Shown here: positions 31,606 to 39,826 of the stretch, in pieces
Layout: every line of letters begins with the position of its first letter
How positions within the stretch are numbered: position 1 is the stretch's first letter
Assembly (NCBI RefSeq): GCF_042681825.1
Contig: NZ_JBHUGH010000003.1
Coordinates: 310,001-374,000, forward strand
Direction: 5' to 3'
Source: Halodurantibacterium flavum
GTDB lineage: Bacteria; Pseudomonadota; Alphaproteobacteria; Rhodobacterales; Rhodobacteraceae
DNA: 64,000 nucleotides
Translations under genes and position numbers: made by a program
The notes under the pieces: model-generated
Seen by the model: only the letters and a program-made list of their open reading frames with translations
The model's database searches: none
What the model was told of the DNA's origin: nothing

Positions 31606-32002
31606 CCAATCTGAAGCCCCGTCGCCGCGCCACGCGCAGGGCATGAAGACCCGGCGCCGCGTCCTGGGCGATGCCCATGTGGACCGGGCCGAGGCCGCCA
31701 AGACGCCCTTTGACGCGCCCTTTCAGGAAATGATCACCGAGGCCGCCTGGGCCCATGTCTGGTCGCGCGACACGATCCCGCTGCGGGAACGCTCGATGCT
31801 GACCATCGCGCTTTTGGCCGGGGTGGGGAATTTCGAGGAACTCGCCATGCATATCCGCGCCACCGCGAATACCGGGGCAAGCAAGGAAGATGTGCTCGAG
31901 GCGCTGATGCATGTCGCGATCTATGCGGGTGTGCCCAAGGCCAACCACGCCTTCAAGATCGCCAAGGAGACCTTCGCCGAGATGGAGAAAGCCAATGACT
32001 GA
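31598..32002 (+). CDS. pcaC: 4-Carboxymuconolactone decarboxylase
   Basis: 134-residue all-helical enzyme that decarboxylates gamma-carboxymuconolactone to the enol-lactone used by PcaD. The conserved central part ERSMLTIALLAGVGNFEELAMHIRA and the ALMHVAIYAGVPKANHAF motif are present. It is separate from pcaD, not fused as PcaL. It overlaps both pcaD (8 bp) and pcaH (8 bp). Confidence 0.95.
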   Translation: MSDQSEAPSPRHAQGMKTRRRVLGDAHVDRAEAAKTPFDAPFQEMITEAAWAHVWSRDTIPLRERSMLTIALLAGVGNFEELAMHIRATANTGASKEDVLEALMHVAIYAGVPKANHAFKIAKETFAEMEKAND

Positions 32003-32729
32003 GCCAAGCCCCACAAGCGGCCCGCTGTTCCCGCGCGACCGGTTCTGGCACCCGCCGGCCTATACGCCCGGCTACAAGACCTCGATGACCCGCGCGCCGT
32101 CGCGCCCGCTGGTCGCCACCAACTCGACCCTGTCCGAAGAAACCGGCCCGGTCTTTGGCCATGACATGCTGGGCGAACAGGACAACAACCTGATCCTGAA
32201 CTTTACCGGCCAGCCCGCGATTGGCGAACGGATCATCGTGCATGGCCGCGTGCTCGACCAGTCGGGCCGGCCTGTTCCGCATGTGCTGATCGAGATCTGG
32301 CAGGCCAATGCCGGCGGGCGCTATCGCCACAAGAAGGACGGTTACCTCGCGCCGCTCGACCCGAACTTCGGCGGCTGCGGACGCACCATCACCGACGAAC
32401 ACGGCCGGTATGAGTTCCTGACGGTCCGCCCCGGCGCCTACCCATGGCCCAACGGCGTGAACGACTGGCGCCCGATGCACATCCACTTTGGCATCTTCGG
32501 GTCGGGCTTTGGCCAGCGGCTGATCACCCAGATGTATTTCGAGGGCGACCCCCTGATCCCGCGCTGCCCTATCGTCCGCACCATCCCGAGCCAGGAGGCG
32601 ATCGACAGCCTTGTCGCGCCGCTCGACATGAATGCGGGGCTGCCGATGGATGCACTTGCCTACAAGTTCGACATCGTGCTGCGCGGCCGCCGCCAGACGA
32701 TGTTCGAGAACCGGATGGAAGGACTCTGA
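31995..32729 (+). CDS. pcaH: Protocatechuate 3,4-dioxygenase beta subunit
   Basis: Iron-binding subunit of the intradiol ring-cleavage dioxygenase, 244 residues. The expected Fe(III) ligands are all present: Tyr110 (GGRYRH), Tyr149 (GAYPW), His162 and His164 (RPMHIHF). It opens protocatechuate to 3-carboxy-cis,cis-muconate. Start ATG at 31995 inside the end of pcaC; followed 1 bp later by pcaG. Confidence 0.97.
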   Translation: MTEPSPTSGPLFPRDRFWHPPAYTPGYKTSMTRAPSRPLVATNSTLSEETGPVFGHDMLGEQDNNLILNFTGQPAIGERIIVHGRVLDQSGRPVPHVLIEIWQANAGGRYRHKKDGYLAPLDPNFGGCGRTITDEHGRYEFLTVRPGAYPWPNGVNDWRPMHIHFGIFGSGFGQRLITQMYFEGDPLIPRCPIVRTIPSQEAIDSLVAPLDMNAGLPMDALAYKFDIVLRGRRQTMFENRMEGL

Positions 32730-32730
32730 G

Positions 32731-33345
32731 ATGGTGCAGAAACTCACCACCCTGATGGAAAGCCCCTCGCAAACGGCGGGGCCGTATGTCCATATCGGCT
32801 GCACGCCGAACTTCCTCGGGAATGAGGGGATCTATCCGGTCGATCTGGGCGTCTCGCCGATCCGCGAGGGTGCGCGGGGCGAGATCATCACCATCACCGG
32901 CCATGTGCGCGACGGGGCTGGCATGATCCTGCGCGACGCGATGATCGAAAGCTGGCAGGCCGATGCAGATGGGCTTTTCCCGTCGCCGAACGAGACGCGC
33001 GGCACGGCAGATCCGAACGTCACCGGCTGGTGCCGTTTTGCCGCGAATTTCGACAGCGGCGACTGGACGCTGCGCACGGTCAAGCCGGGCCGCGTGGCCC
33101 ATGTCCAGGGGATGATGGCGCCGCATATCAGCCTCTGGATCGTGGCGCGGGGCATCAACATGGGCCTGCAGACCCGCATCTATTTCGAGGATGAGCCCGA
33201 GGCAAATGCCGGCTGCCCGATCCTGAACCGGATCGAGCATCGCGAACGGGTGCAGACGCTTCTGGCGAAAAAGACCGGAGAGGGCAGCTATCGCTTCGAT
33301 ATCGTGCTTCAGGGCGACGACGAGACGGTGTTCTTCGACCTTTGA
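32731..33345 (+). CDS. pcaG: Protocatechuate 3,4-dioxygenase alpha subunit
   Basis: 204-residue partner of PcaH. It shares the dioxygenase fold (PSQTAGPYVHIG near the N-terminus, MAPHISLWIVARG in the core) but lacks the iron ligands, as normal for the alpha chain. It lies 1 bp after pcaH. The stop codon overlaps the start of the next gene (TGATG). Confidence 0.96.
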   Translation: MVQKLTTLMESPSQTAGPYVHIGCTPNFLGNEGIYPVDLGVSPIREGARGEIITITGHVRDGAGMILRDAMIESWQADADGLFPSPNETRGTADPNVTGWCRFAANFDSGDWTLRTVKPGRVAHVQGMMAPHISLWIVARGINMGLQTRIYFEDEPEANAGCPILNRIEHRERVQTLLAKKTGEGSYRFDIVLQGDDETVFFDL

Positions 33346-34082
33346 TGGCCCGGTTCCTGCTGATCCACGGGTCCTGCCACGGCGCCTGGTGCTGGCGCGA
33401 TGTCCTGCCGCATCTGCATGCGGCGGGGCACCGGGCGCGGGCCATCGACCTGCCGTCCCATGGTGACGACCCGACGCCCGCCGGGGCGGTGACGCTGGAC
33501 CTTTACGCCGATGTGATCCTTGCTGCCATCGACGCGGCCTGGGACGATGGCGCCGAGGACGGGCCGCTGGTGCTGGTCGGCCATTCGATGGCCGGCTATC
33601 CGGTCTCGCTTGCCGCCGAACGCGCCCCGGAAAAGATCGCGCGGCTCGTCTATCTCTGCGCCTATGTGCCGGCGCAGGGTCTGTCGCTGGCCGATATGCG
33701 CCGCGCAGGGCCGCGCCAGCCCCTGCTCGACGCGATCCAGCGGTCGGCAGACGGACTGACCTTTACCATCGACCCGGAAAAGGCGGTCGAGAAGTTCTAT
33801 CACGACTGCCCCGAGATCGCGGGTTATGCCCTGCCCCGGCTCTGCCCGCAGCCGATCCTGCCGCAGGAAACGCCGCTCATGCTGACGGATGCCTATGGCA
33901 GCGTCGGGCGGCACTACATCCTTTGCACCGATGACCGCACGATCCCGCCGGAATACCAGTCCACGATGACCGGGGGCTGGCCGGAAGGGCGCGTTTCGAC
34001 TATGGATAGTTCGCATTCGCCCTTCTTCTCTGCCCCGGCCGAACTGGCCGCGCGGCTTGTCAGGATCGCCGAGGGACCATGA
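33345..34082 (+). CDS. Alpha/beta hydrolase, methylesterase/hydroxynitrile-lyase type
   Basis: 245-residue serine hydrolase inside the pca operon. HGSCHGAWCWRDVLPHL at 9-25 and the nucleophile Ser81 in VGHSMAG are typical of the esterase group that includes plant methyl-esterases. The candidate acid is Asp198 (region CTDDRTIPPEY) and the base His224 (SSHSPF). It is clearly different from PcaD. It is not one of the standard pca steps; releasing aromatic acids from esters before ring cleavage is a reasonable inference. It starts at the pcaG stop codon and overlaps the BKACE gene by 4 bp. Confidence 0.85.
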   Translation: MARFLLIHGSCHGAWCWRDVLPHLHAAGHRARAIDLPSHGDDPTPAGAVTLDLYADVILAAIDAAWDDGAEDGPLVLVGHSMAGYPVSLAAERAPEKIARLVYLCAYVPAQGLSLADMRRAGPRQPLLDAIQRSADGLTFTIDPEKAVEKFYHDCPEIAGYALPRLCPQPILPQETPLMLTDAYGSVGRHYILCTDDRTIPPEYQSTMTGGWPEGRVSTMDSSHSPFFSAPAELAARLVRIAEGP

Positions 34083-34909
34083 CGAAACCCTGCATCATCT
34101 GCGTGGCCATCACGGGATCGCTGCCGACCAAGGCCAACAATCCGGCCGTCCCGATCACCGTGGCCGAGCAGGTCGAGAGCACGCAGGAAGCCTTCGAGGC
34201 CGGCGCCACCATTGCCCATTGTCATGTGCGCAACGACGACCAGACGCCGTCGTCGGACCCGGAACGTTTCGCCCGGCTTCTGGAGGGTCTGCGCAAGCAC
34301 TGCCCCGGCCTGATCGTCCAGTTTTCGACCGGCGGCCGGTCGGGGGCGGGCCATGCGCGTGGTGGAATGTTGTCGCTGCGGCCCGACATGGCCTCGCTCT
34401 CCGTGGGCTCGAACAACTTTCCCACGCGGGTTTATGAAAACCCGCCCGACCTGGTGGACTGGCTTGCCTCCGAAATGCTCGCCCATGAGGTGAAGCCGGA
34501 GATCGAGGCCTTTGACCTTTCGCATATCGTGCAGGCCACCCGGATGGCGGCCGACGGGCGGCTGAAGTCGCCGCTTTACGTCCAGTTCGTGATGGGTGTC
34601 AAAAACGCGATGCCTGCCGACCGGGAGATCTTCGATTACTACATCCAGACGCTGCGGCGGCTCGCCCCCGATGCGGAATGGTGCGGCGCCGGGATCGGGG
34701 CGAACCAGATCGTGCTGAACGAATGGTCCATCGCGGCGGGCGGGCATACCCGCACCGGGCTGGAGGATAACGTGCGCCTTGACCGCGAGACGCTCGCCCC
34801 GTCAAACGCGGCGCTGGTGCGGCGCGTGACCGAGCTTTGCGACCGCTACGACAGGGAAGTTGCCACTTGGCAAGAAGCGCGGGCGATCCTTGGGCTGGGG
34901 ACGCCCTGA
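34079..34909 (+). CDS. Beta-keto acid cleavage enzyme (BKACE, formerly DUF849)
   Basis: 276-residue enzyme of the 3-keto-5-aminohexanoate cleavage family: a zinc TIM barrel that reacts a beta-keto acid with acetyl-CoA to give acetoacetate and a shortened acyl-CoA. The key residues of the family are in place: His47 and His49 (HCHVR), Ser83 (FSTGG), Arg225, Glu229 and Asp230 (TRTGLEDN). Its position between pcaG and pcaB, and the absence of pcaI, pcaJ and pcaF, suggest that it cleaves 3-oxoadipate to succinyl-CoA plus acetoacetate. That role is inference. Overlaps both neighbours. Confidence 0.93.
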   Translation: MTKPCIICVAITGSLPTKANNPAVPITVAEQVESTQEAFEAGATIAHCHVRNDDQTPSSDPERFARLLEGLRKHCPGLIVQFSTGGRSGAGHARGGMLSLRPDMASLSVGSNNFPTRVYENPPDLVDWLASEMLAHEVKPEIEAFDLSHIVQATRMAADGRLKSPLYVQFVMGVKNAMPADREIFDYYIQTLRRLAPDAEWCGAGIGANQIVLNEWSIAAGGHTRTGLEDNVRLDRETLAPSNAALVRRVTELCDRYDREVATWQEARAILGLGTP

Positions 34910-36246
34910 TGGCGGCCTCGGCGCTCGATTCCGCGATTTATCGCGACCTTTTCCATGATGCGGACATCGCGCGGCTTTTCACCGACAGCGCCGAGGTCCG
35001 CGCGATGCTGCTGGTCGAGGGGGCGCTGGCCCGGGCGCAAGGGGCCGCGGGGCTGATCCCCGAAACCGCCGCGGCCTTCATCCACCGCGCCGCGATGGAG
35101 ATGCAGATCGACCCGGCGGGCCTTGCCCCCGATACGGGCACCAATGCCGTGCCGGTGCCCGCGCTGGTCGCGGCCTTCCGCAAGGCGATGGAGGCGCCGG
35201 ACCACGCGCAGTATCTGCATTGGGGCGCCACCAGCCAGGACATCATGGAAACCGCGTTGATGCTGCGCCTGCGGCAGGTGATCGCCTTGCAGGCCCAGCG
35301 GCTGGACCGGACTGTCGCCGCGCTGGCGACCCTGGCGGAGACCCATGCCGATCTGCCGATGGCCGCCCGCACCTACGGGCAGGTCGCGACGCCCACCAGT
35401 TTTGGCGCCGTCGTGGCCGGGTGGGGCGCGCCCCTGCTGCGCCATCGCGACCGCCTGCACGAGCTGCAACCCCGGCTGCTGACCGCGAGCCTGTCGGGCG
35501 CCGCCGGCACGCTGTCGGTCATGGGCGACCGGGGGCCTGCGGTGCGCGCCGCGATGGCAGAGGGGCTCGGGCTTGCCGATCCGGGCGAAAGCTGGCATCC
35601 GGCGCGCGACCGGCTGGCCGAATATGCGGGCTGGATGACGGGGCTGACCGCAAGCCTCGCCAAGATGGGCGAGGATCTGATCCTTCTGACACAGTCGGGT
35701 TTTGGTGAGGTGCAGCTTGGCGGCGGCGGGGCATCCTCGACCATGCCGCAGAAATCGAACCCGGTCGTTCCGTCGGTCCTGCTGGCGCTGGGACGGATGA
35801 TGGTGGGGCTGAACGCGAACATGCAGGGCGCGGCGATCCACCGGCAGCAGCGCGACGGCGCGGCCTGGTTCGTCGAATGGCTGACCCTGCCGCAGATGTG
35901 CATGATCGCGGGCCGTGCGCTGTCGCTTGCCGCCGAACAGGCCGCGGCGCTGCGCCCCGTGCCCGACCGGATGATGGCGGGGGTCGACGACGGGCTGGGC
36001 CTGATCCATGCCGAGGCGCTGACCTTTGCCCTGACCGACCGGATGTCGCGCCCCGCGGCCGCGGCCGAGGTCAAGGCGCTCTGCAAGCAGGCGATGGCCG
36101 AGGGGCGCTCGCTCGTCGCACTTGCCGATGCGCGCTGGCCCGATGCCGGGTTTTCCGCACGCCTGACGCCCGCTGCGCAACTGGGTCGGGCCCCGGCAGA
36201 GGCGCGGGCCTTTGCGGCGCGGGCGCGGGCCGCCGGGATCGCATAA
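34909..36246 (+). CDS. pcaB: 3-Carboxy-cis,cis-muconate cycloisomerase
   Basis: 445-residue member of the fumarase/aspartase superfamily. It closes 3-carboxymuconate to 4-carboxymuconolactone, between PcaHG and PcaC. It carries the family signature GGGGASSTMPQKSNP in the flexible loop, HWGATSQDIMETAL near residue 105 and YGQVATPTSFG. The start overlaps the BKACE stop by 1 bp (TGATG). Last gene of the pca operon. Confidence 0.95.
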   Translation: MAASALDSAIYRDLFHDADIARLFTDSAEVRAMLLVEGALARAQGAAGLIPETAAAFIHRAAMEMQIDPAGLAPDTGTNAVPVPALVAAFRKAMEAPDHAQYLHWGATSQDIMETALMLRLRQVIALQAQRLDRTVAALATLAETHADLPMAARTYGQVATPTSFGAVVAGWGAPLLRHRDRLHELQPRLLTASLSGAAGTLSVMGDRGPAVRAAMAEGLGLADPGESWHPARDRLAEYAGWMTGLTASLAKMGEDLILLTQSGFGEVQLGGGGASSTMPQKSNPVVPSVLLALGRMMVGLNANMQGAAIHRQQRDGAAWFVEWLTLPQMCMIAGRALSLAAEQAAALRPVPDRMMAGVDDGLGLIHAEALTFALTDRMSRPAAAAEVKALCKQAMAEGRSLVALADARWPDAGFSARLTPAAQLGRAPAEARAFAARARAAGIA

Positions 36247-36262
36247 TCGGGCAGAACGGGGC

Positions 36263-36301
36263 GCGACAAGGTCGCCGCCGGATTGCGGCGGATCTTGTCG
36301 C
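36263..36301 (+). terminator. Long hairpin after pcaB
   Basis: GCGACAAG-gt-CGCCGC ... GCGGCG-gat-CTTGTCGC, a two-part stem of about 14 pairs starting 17 nt after the pcaB stop. AAACGC follows with no T-run, so it may be a processing or hairpin-only terminator. It probably ends the pca operon before the dehydrogenase gene. Confidence 0.55.
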
Positions 36302-36377
36302 AAACGCGCGGTCGCGGCCGCGTGGGCCGCCGCATCCTGAGCGCAAAGCAAACCACCTGCGCATCCGGGACATCACC

Positions 36378-37460
36378 ATGCAAACCATCCGCGCCGCCGT
36401 CTGCCACAGCTTCGGCGCCCCGCTGACGATCGAGGACGTCACGCTTGCCCCGCCCCGTCCCGGCGAGGTCGAGGTCACGCTGGAGGCCTGCGCGATCTGC
36501 CATTCCGACATTTCCTTTGCCGAGGGCGCATGGGGCGGCCATCTGCCCGCCGTCTATGGGCATGAGGCCGCGGGCCGCATAACCGCCCTGGGCGAGGGCG
36601 TGACGGGCTATGTGCAGGGGCAGGCCGTCCTCGTGACGCTGATCCGGGCCTGCGGGGGCTGCGCCTCCTGCTCGGGCGGGCAGCCGGTCTTTTGCGAAAC
36701 GCCCTATGACCGCGTGCATGGCCCGCTGACGCTGGACGGGGCGCCCGTCGAACAGGGGATGGCCTGCGGCGCGTTTGCGGAAAAGGTCGTGGTGCATACC
36801 AGCCAGATCGCGCCGCTGGCCGAGGATATTCCGATGGATGCCGCAAGCCTTCTGTCCTGCGGCGTGATCACGGGGGTGGGCGCGGTGGTGAATACCGCAG
36901 GGGTCCGGCCCGGTCAGAATGTCGTGGTGATCGGCGCAGGCGGCGTGGGTCTCAACGCGATTCAGGGCGCGCGGATCGCCGGCGCCGCCCGGATCATCGC
37001 CGTGGACATGAGCGGCGAAAAGCTGGAGGCTGCGACCGAATTCGGCGCGACGGACGGTATTCTTGCGACCGAGGCGGAACCGTGGAACGCGGTCCGCGCC
37101 CTGACGGGCGGGCGTGGCGCCGATGCGGTCTTTGTCACGGTGGGTGCGATCCCCGCCTATGACAGCGCGCCACGCTATCTGGCGCCGGGCGGGCGCGTCG
37201 TGATGGTGGGGATGCCCCATTCAGGCGCCATGTCGCAATACGAACCCGTCATGCTCGCAGCACTCGGCCAGGGCATGATCGGATCCAAGATGGGCGATGT
37301 GGTGCTGCGCCGGGATATCCCGTGGATGGTCGATCTCTATCGTCAGGGGCGGCTGAAACTCGACGCGCTGATCTCGGGGCGTTACAGTCTGGACCAGATC
37401 AACGAGGCCATCGCGGATACCAGGGCAGGACGCGCGCGGCGCAACGTGATCATCTTCTGA
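36378..37460 (+). CDS. Zinc-dependent alcohol dehydrogenase
   Basis: 360-residue medium-chain dehydrogenase. Catalytic zinc ligands Cys41 (CHSD) and His62-Glu63 (GHEAAG); structural zinc Cys92, Cys95, Cys98, Cys106; NAD-binding VVVIGAGGVGLNAIQGARIAG. The group resembles class III-like alcohol dehydrogenases, but the substrate is unknown. It follows the pca operon after a 131 bp gap with a strong hairpin, so it may be transcribed separately; an aromatic-alcohol role would be a guess from position. Confidence 0.9.
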   Translation: MQTIRAAVCHSFGAPLTIEDVTLAPPRPGEVEVTLEACAICHSDISFAEGAWGGHLPAVYGHEAAGRITALGEGVTGYVQGQAVLVTLIRACGGCASCSGGQPVFCETPYDRVHGPLTLDGAPVEQGMACGAFAEKVVVHTSQIAPLAEDIPMDAASLLSCGVITGVGAVVNTAGVRPGQNVVVIGAGGVGLNAIQGARIAGAARIIAVDMSGEKLEAATEFGATDGILATEAEPWNAVRALTGGRGADAVFVTVGAIPAYDSAPRYLAPGGRVVMVGMPHSGAMSQYEPVMLAALGQGMIGSKMGDVVLRRDIPWMVDLYRQGRLKLDALISGRYSLDQINEAIADTRAGRARRNVIIF

Positions 37461-37470
37461 TGCGACCCGA

Positions 37471-37495
37471 CGGAAGGTGAGTCAGCGGAAGGTGA
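37471..37495. repeat. Short direct repeat before the DUF1489 gene
   Basis: CGGAAGGTGA occurs twice, at 37471-37480 and 37486-37495, 15 bp apart. It sits 60 bp before the DUF1489 gene. No known site matches. Confidence 0.4.
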
Positions 37496-37555
37496 TCCTG
37501 CACCCCTTGCCGTTTCTGCGCGAGCCGATAGGTATGCGCGGGAAATGGGGGACCG

Positions 37556-37987
37556 ATGGCCGGGCATGTGAACATCCTGAAACTCTGCGTGGGCGCGGAA
37601 CGGGTCGAGGACCTGATCGACTGGCAGGCCACGCGCCGCGCCGAAACAGGCCGGACCCACTCGCTGCACATCACCCGCATGTGGCCCAAGCGCAGCGACG
37701 AGGTGCTGGCCGGCGGCTCGATCTATTGGGTCTTCAAGGGCGTGATCCTTGCCCGTCAGCGCATCATCGGGCTGGAAGAGATCGCGGGCAGCGACGGCAT
37801 CCGCCGCTGCGGGTTGCAGCTTGACCCCGAGGTGGTGCGCACCGAGGCCGCGCCGCGCCGTCCGTTCCAGGGCTGGCGCTACCTTGACCCCGCCGACAGC
37901 CCGCGCGACCTTTCCCCCGGCCGCGCGCAAGAGGACGCACTGCCCCCCGCACTTTCGGCGGCGCTGGCCGAGATCGGCGTGCGCTAG
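37556..37987 (+). CDS. DUF1489 family protein
   Basis: 143-residue protein of a family found almost only in alphaproteobacteria, function unknown to me. Conserved features are ILKLCVGAERVEDLIDWQA at the N-terminus, HITRMWPKR, GGSIYWVFKGVILARQRI, and the C-terminal RRPFQGWRYL. There is no signal peptide or membrane segment. Its stop codon overlaps that of hisG (shared CTAG). Confidence 0.9.
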   Translation: MAGHVNILKLCVGAERVEDLIDWQATRRAETGRTHSLHITRMWPKRSDEVLAGGSIYWVFKGVILARQRIIGLEEIAGSDGIRRCGLQLDPEVVRTEAAPRRPFQGWRYLDPADSPRDLSPGRAQEDALPPALSAALAEIGVR

Positions 37988-38703
37988 GTCTCCGGCTCGA
38001 ATCCCTGCGGCAGCGGCAGGCCAAGCCGTGCCAGCACCTCTTCCAGCGCGATCAGGGGCGCACCCTCCCACCCTGCCGCGCGCGAGGCGAAAAGCATCGC
38101 CTGCGACCGGTGGACGGGTGGCGCTTGCAGGATCTTCAGGTGGTTGGCGCGCAGCGTCTCGCCGGTCGAGGTGATATCGGCGATCGCCTCGGCGGTCAGG
38201 TTCTTGACCGTTCCTTCCGTCGCGCCCTGGCTGTCGACCAGCTGATAATCGGCGACGCCATTGTCGCGCAGGTAATCCCGCACCAGCCGGTGGTATTTCG
38301 TCGCGATCCGCAGGCGAAACCCGTGCCGCGCCCGGAAGGCCGCCGCGACCGCATCGAGATCGTCGAGCGTTTCGACATCCACCCAGGCCATCGGCACCGC
38401 GATGATCAGGTCGGCATGGCCAAAGCCCATCGGCGTCAGCTCCGCCACCTGATCGGGCCAGTCGGCCAGCTTTTCCCGGACGAGGTCGGACCCCGTCACG
38501 CCCAGATGGATACGCCCCGCCGCCAGTTCGCGCGGGATCTCGCCCGCCGAAAGCAGCACGAGTTCCACCCCTTCGACCCCCTCCACGGCGCCGGAATATT
38601 CCCGCTCGGACGCGGCGCGGCGCATCTCTATCCCGCGCGCGCCAAACCATTCGAAGGTCTTTTCCATCAGCCGCCCCTTGGACGGCACCCCGAGCTTGAG
38701 CAT
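37984..38703 (-). CDS. hisG: ATP phosphoribosyltransferase, short form
   Basis: First enzyme of histidine synthesis: ATP plus PRPP to phosphoribosyl-ATP. 239 residues, the short form that lacks the C-terminal regulatory domain and needs HisZ. KLGVPSKGRLMEKT at the N-terminus and the PRPP loop DITSTGETLRANHL are diagnostic. The start ATG overlaps the hisZ stop by 1 bp. Operon order hisS-hisZ-hisG. Confidence 0.96.
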   Translation of the reverse strand: MLKLGVPSKGRLMEKTFEWFGARGIEMRRAASEREYSGAVEGVEGVELVLLSAGEIPRELAAGRIHLGVTGSDLVREKLADWPDQVAELTPMGFGHADLIIAVPMAWVDVETLDDLDAVAAAFRARHGFRLRIATKYHRLVRDYLRDNGVADYQLVDSQGATEGTVKNLTAEAIADITSTGETLRANHLKILQAPPVHRSQAMLFASRAAGWEGAPLIALEEVLARLGLPLPQGFEPET

Positions 38704-39821
38704 CACGCCCCCCTCAGAACGGCGGTGATCGCCGGGCGGATGATCCCGCCCACGGCCGGGATCGAACGCCCCTGCCCCAGGACCCGCGTCAGCGCGTCGT
38801 ACCGCCCGCCGGTCGCCACGGGCGGCAGGTCGGGCCGGGTCTCGGCGTAAAAGCCAAAGACGAACCCGTCGTAATACTCAAGTGTCGTGCGGCCATAGCT
38901 TGCCTCGAAATCCAGCGCCGCGACATCGAGACCCCGCGCATCGAGCGCGGCAAGCCGCATCTCCATCCGCTCGACCGCAGGCGAAAGGCTCGGCATGTCC
39001 ACTGCCAGGTCGCGCAACCGTTCCAGCGCCGCCGGAGATTTGTCGCGCAGGTTCAGAAGATCGTCCAGCAGATCGACCTCGCCCTGGGCAAGGGATGGGG
39101 TCGCGGCATCTTCCTGCAACTGCGCCACGCGGGCCGCGATTTCACCCGCGCCGCGCAGGCCGATGAAAGGCCCGGCCTGATCCAGCAGCGTCTCGACCGG
39201 AGCCGAGCCGATATGGGCCAGCATCCGCGCCCGCAGTTCCGGCACGGGCGCCCGCCCGCCGAAACGGTCCAGCAGTGCCCGGAACCGGCGCGGACGCCAG
39301 ATATGGCGCATCAGCGCGGCCTTGCGCGGCGCCGAGGTCCGCAGCCCAGCCACGGCGGCGGTCAGGATGCCCATGTCGCCGGTCGCGGCGCGCAGACCCA
39401 AAGGCGCCAGCAGATCGGCAAAGAGCGCGAAGACCTCGGCATCCGCCGAAGAAGGTGCCGCGCGGTCAAAGACCTCATAGCCCACCTGCAAGAACTCCGC
39501 CGGGCGGGTGCCACGATGTTCCTGCTTGCGGAACACCTCGCCCAGGTAGCAATAGCGCGCGGGGTCGGCGCCCTCGGCCATATGCATCTGGACGACCGGC
39601 ACGGTAAAATCGGGCCGCAGCATCATCTCTCCGCGCAGCGGGTCGTTCGTGACATAGGCCCGGCCCCGGATATCCTCGCCGTAAAGGTCAAGGAGTATCT
39701 CGGCCGGTTGCAGGATGTCGGCCTCGACCGGCTCGGCGCCCGCCTGACGGAAGGCCGCCAGAAATCCTTCGGCCTCGGCGCGGATGCGGGCCTTTTCAAG
39801 GCTCGCCTGAACGGGCGACAT
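38703..39821 (-). CDS. hisZ: ATP phosphoribosyltransferase regulatory subunit
   Basis: 372-residue HisRS-like protein without synthetase activity that forms the HisG-HisZ complex and senses histidine. It keeps the class II core (LRPDFTVPVVQMHM, YCYLGEVFRKQ, GRYDALTRVLGQ). The start is at 39821, 5 bp after the hisS stop; the stop overlaps hisG. The shorter tail and its position between hisS and hisG support HisZ over a second HisRS. Confidence 0.94.
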   Translation of the reverse strand: MSPVQASLEKARIRAEAEGFLAAFRQAGAEPVEADILQPAEILLDLYGEDIRGRAYVTNDPLRGEMMLRPDFTVPVVQMHMAEGADPARYCYLGEVFRKQEHRGTRPAEFLQVGYEVFDRAAPSSADAEVFALFADLLAPLGLRAATGDMGILTAAVAGLRTSAPRKAALMRHIWRPRRFRALLDRFGGRAPVPELRARMLAHIGSAPVETLLDQAGPFIGLRGAGEIAARVAQLQEDAATPSLAQGEVDLLDDLLNLRDKSPAALERLRDLAVDMPSLSPAVERMEMRLAALDARGLDVAALDFEASYGRTTLEYYDGFVFGFYAETRPDLPPVATGGRYDALTRVLGQGRSIPAVGGIIRPAITAVLRGA

Positions 39822-39826
39822 GGGAC

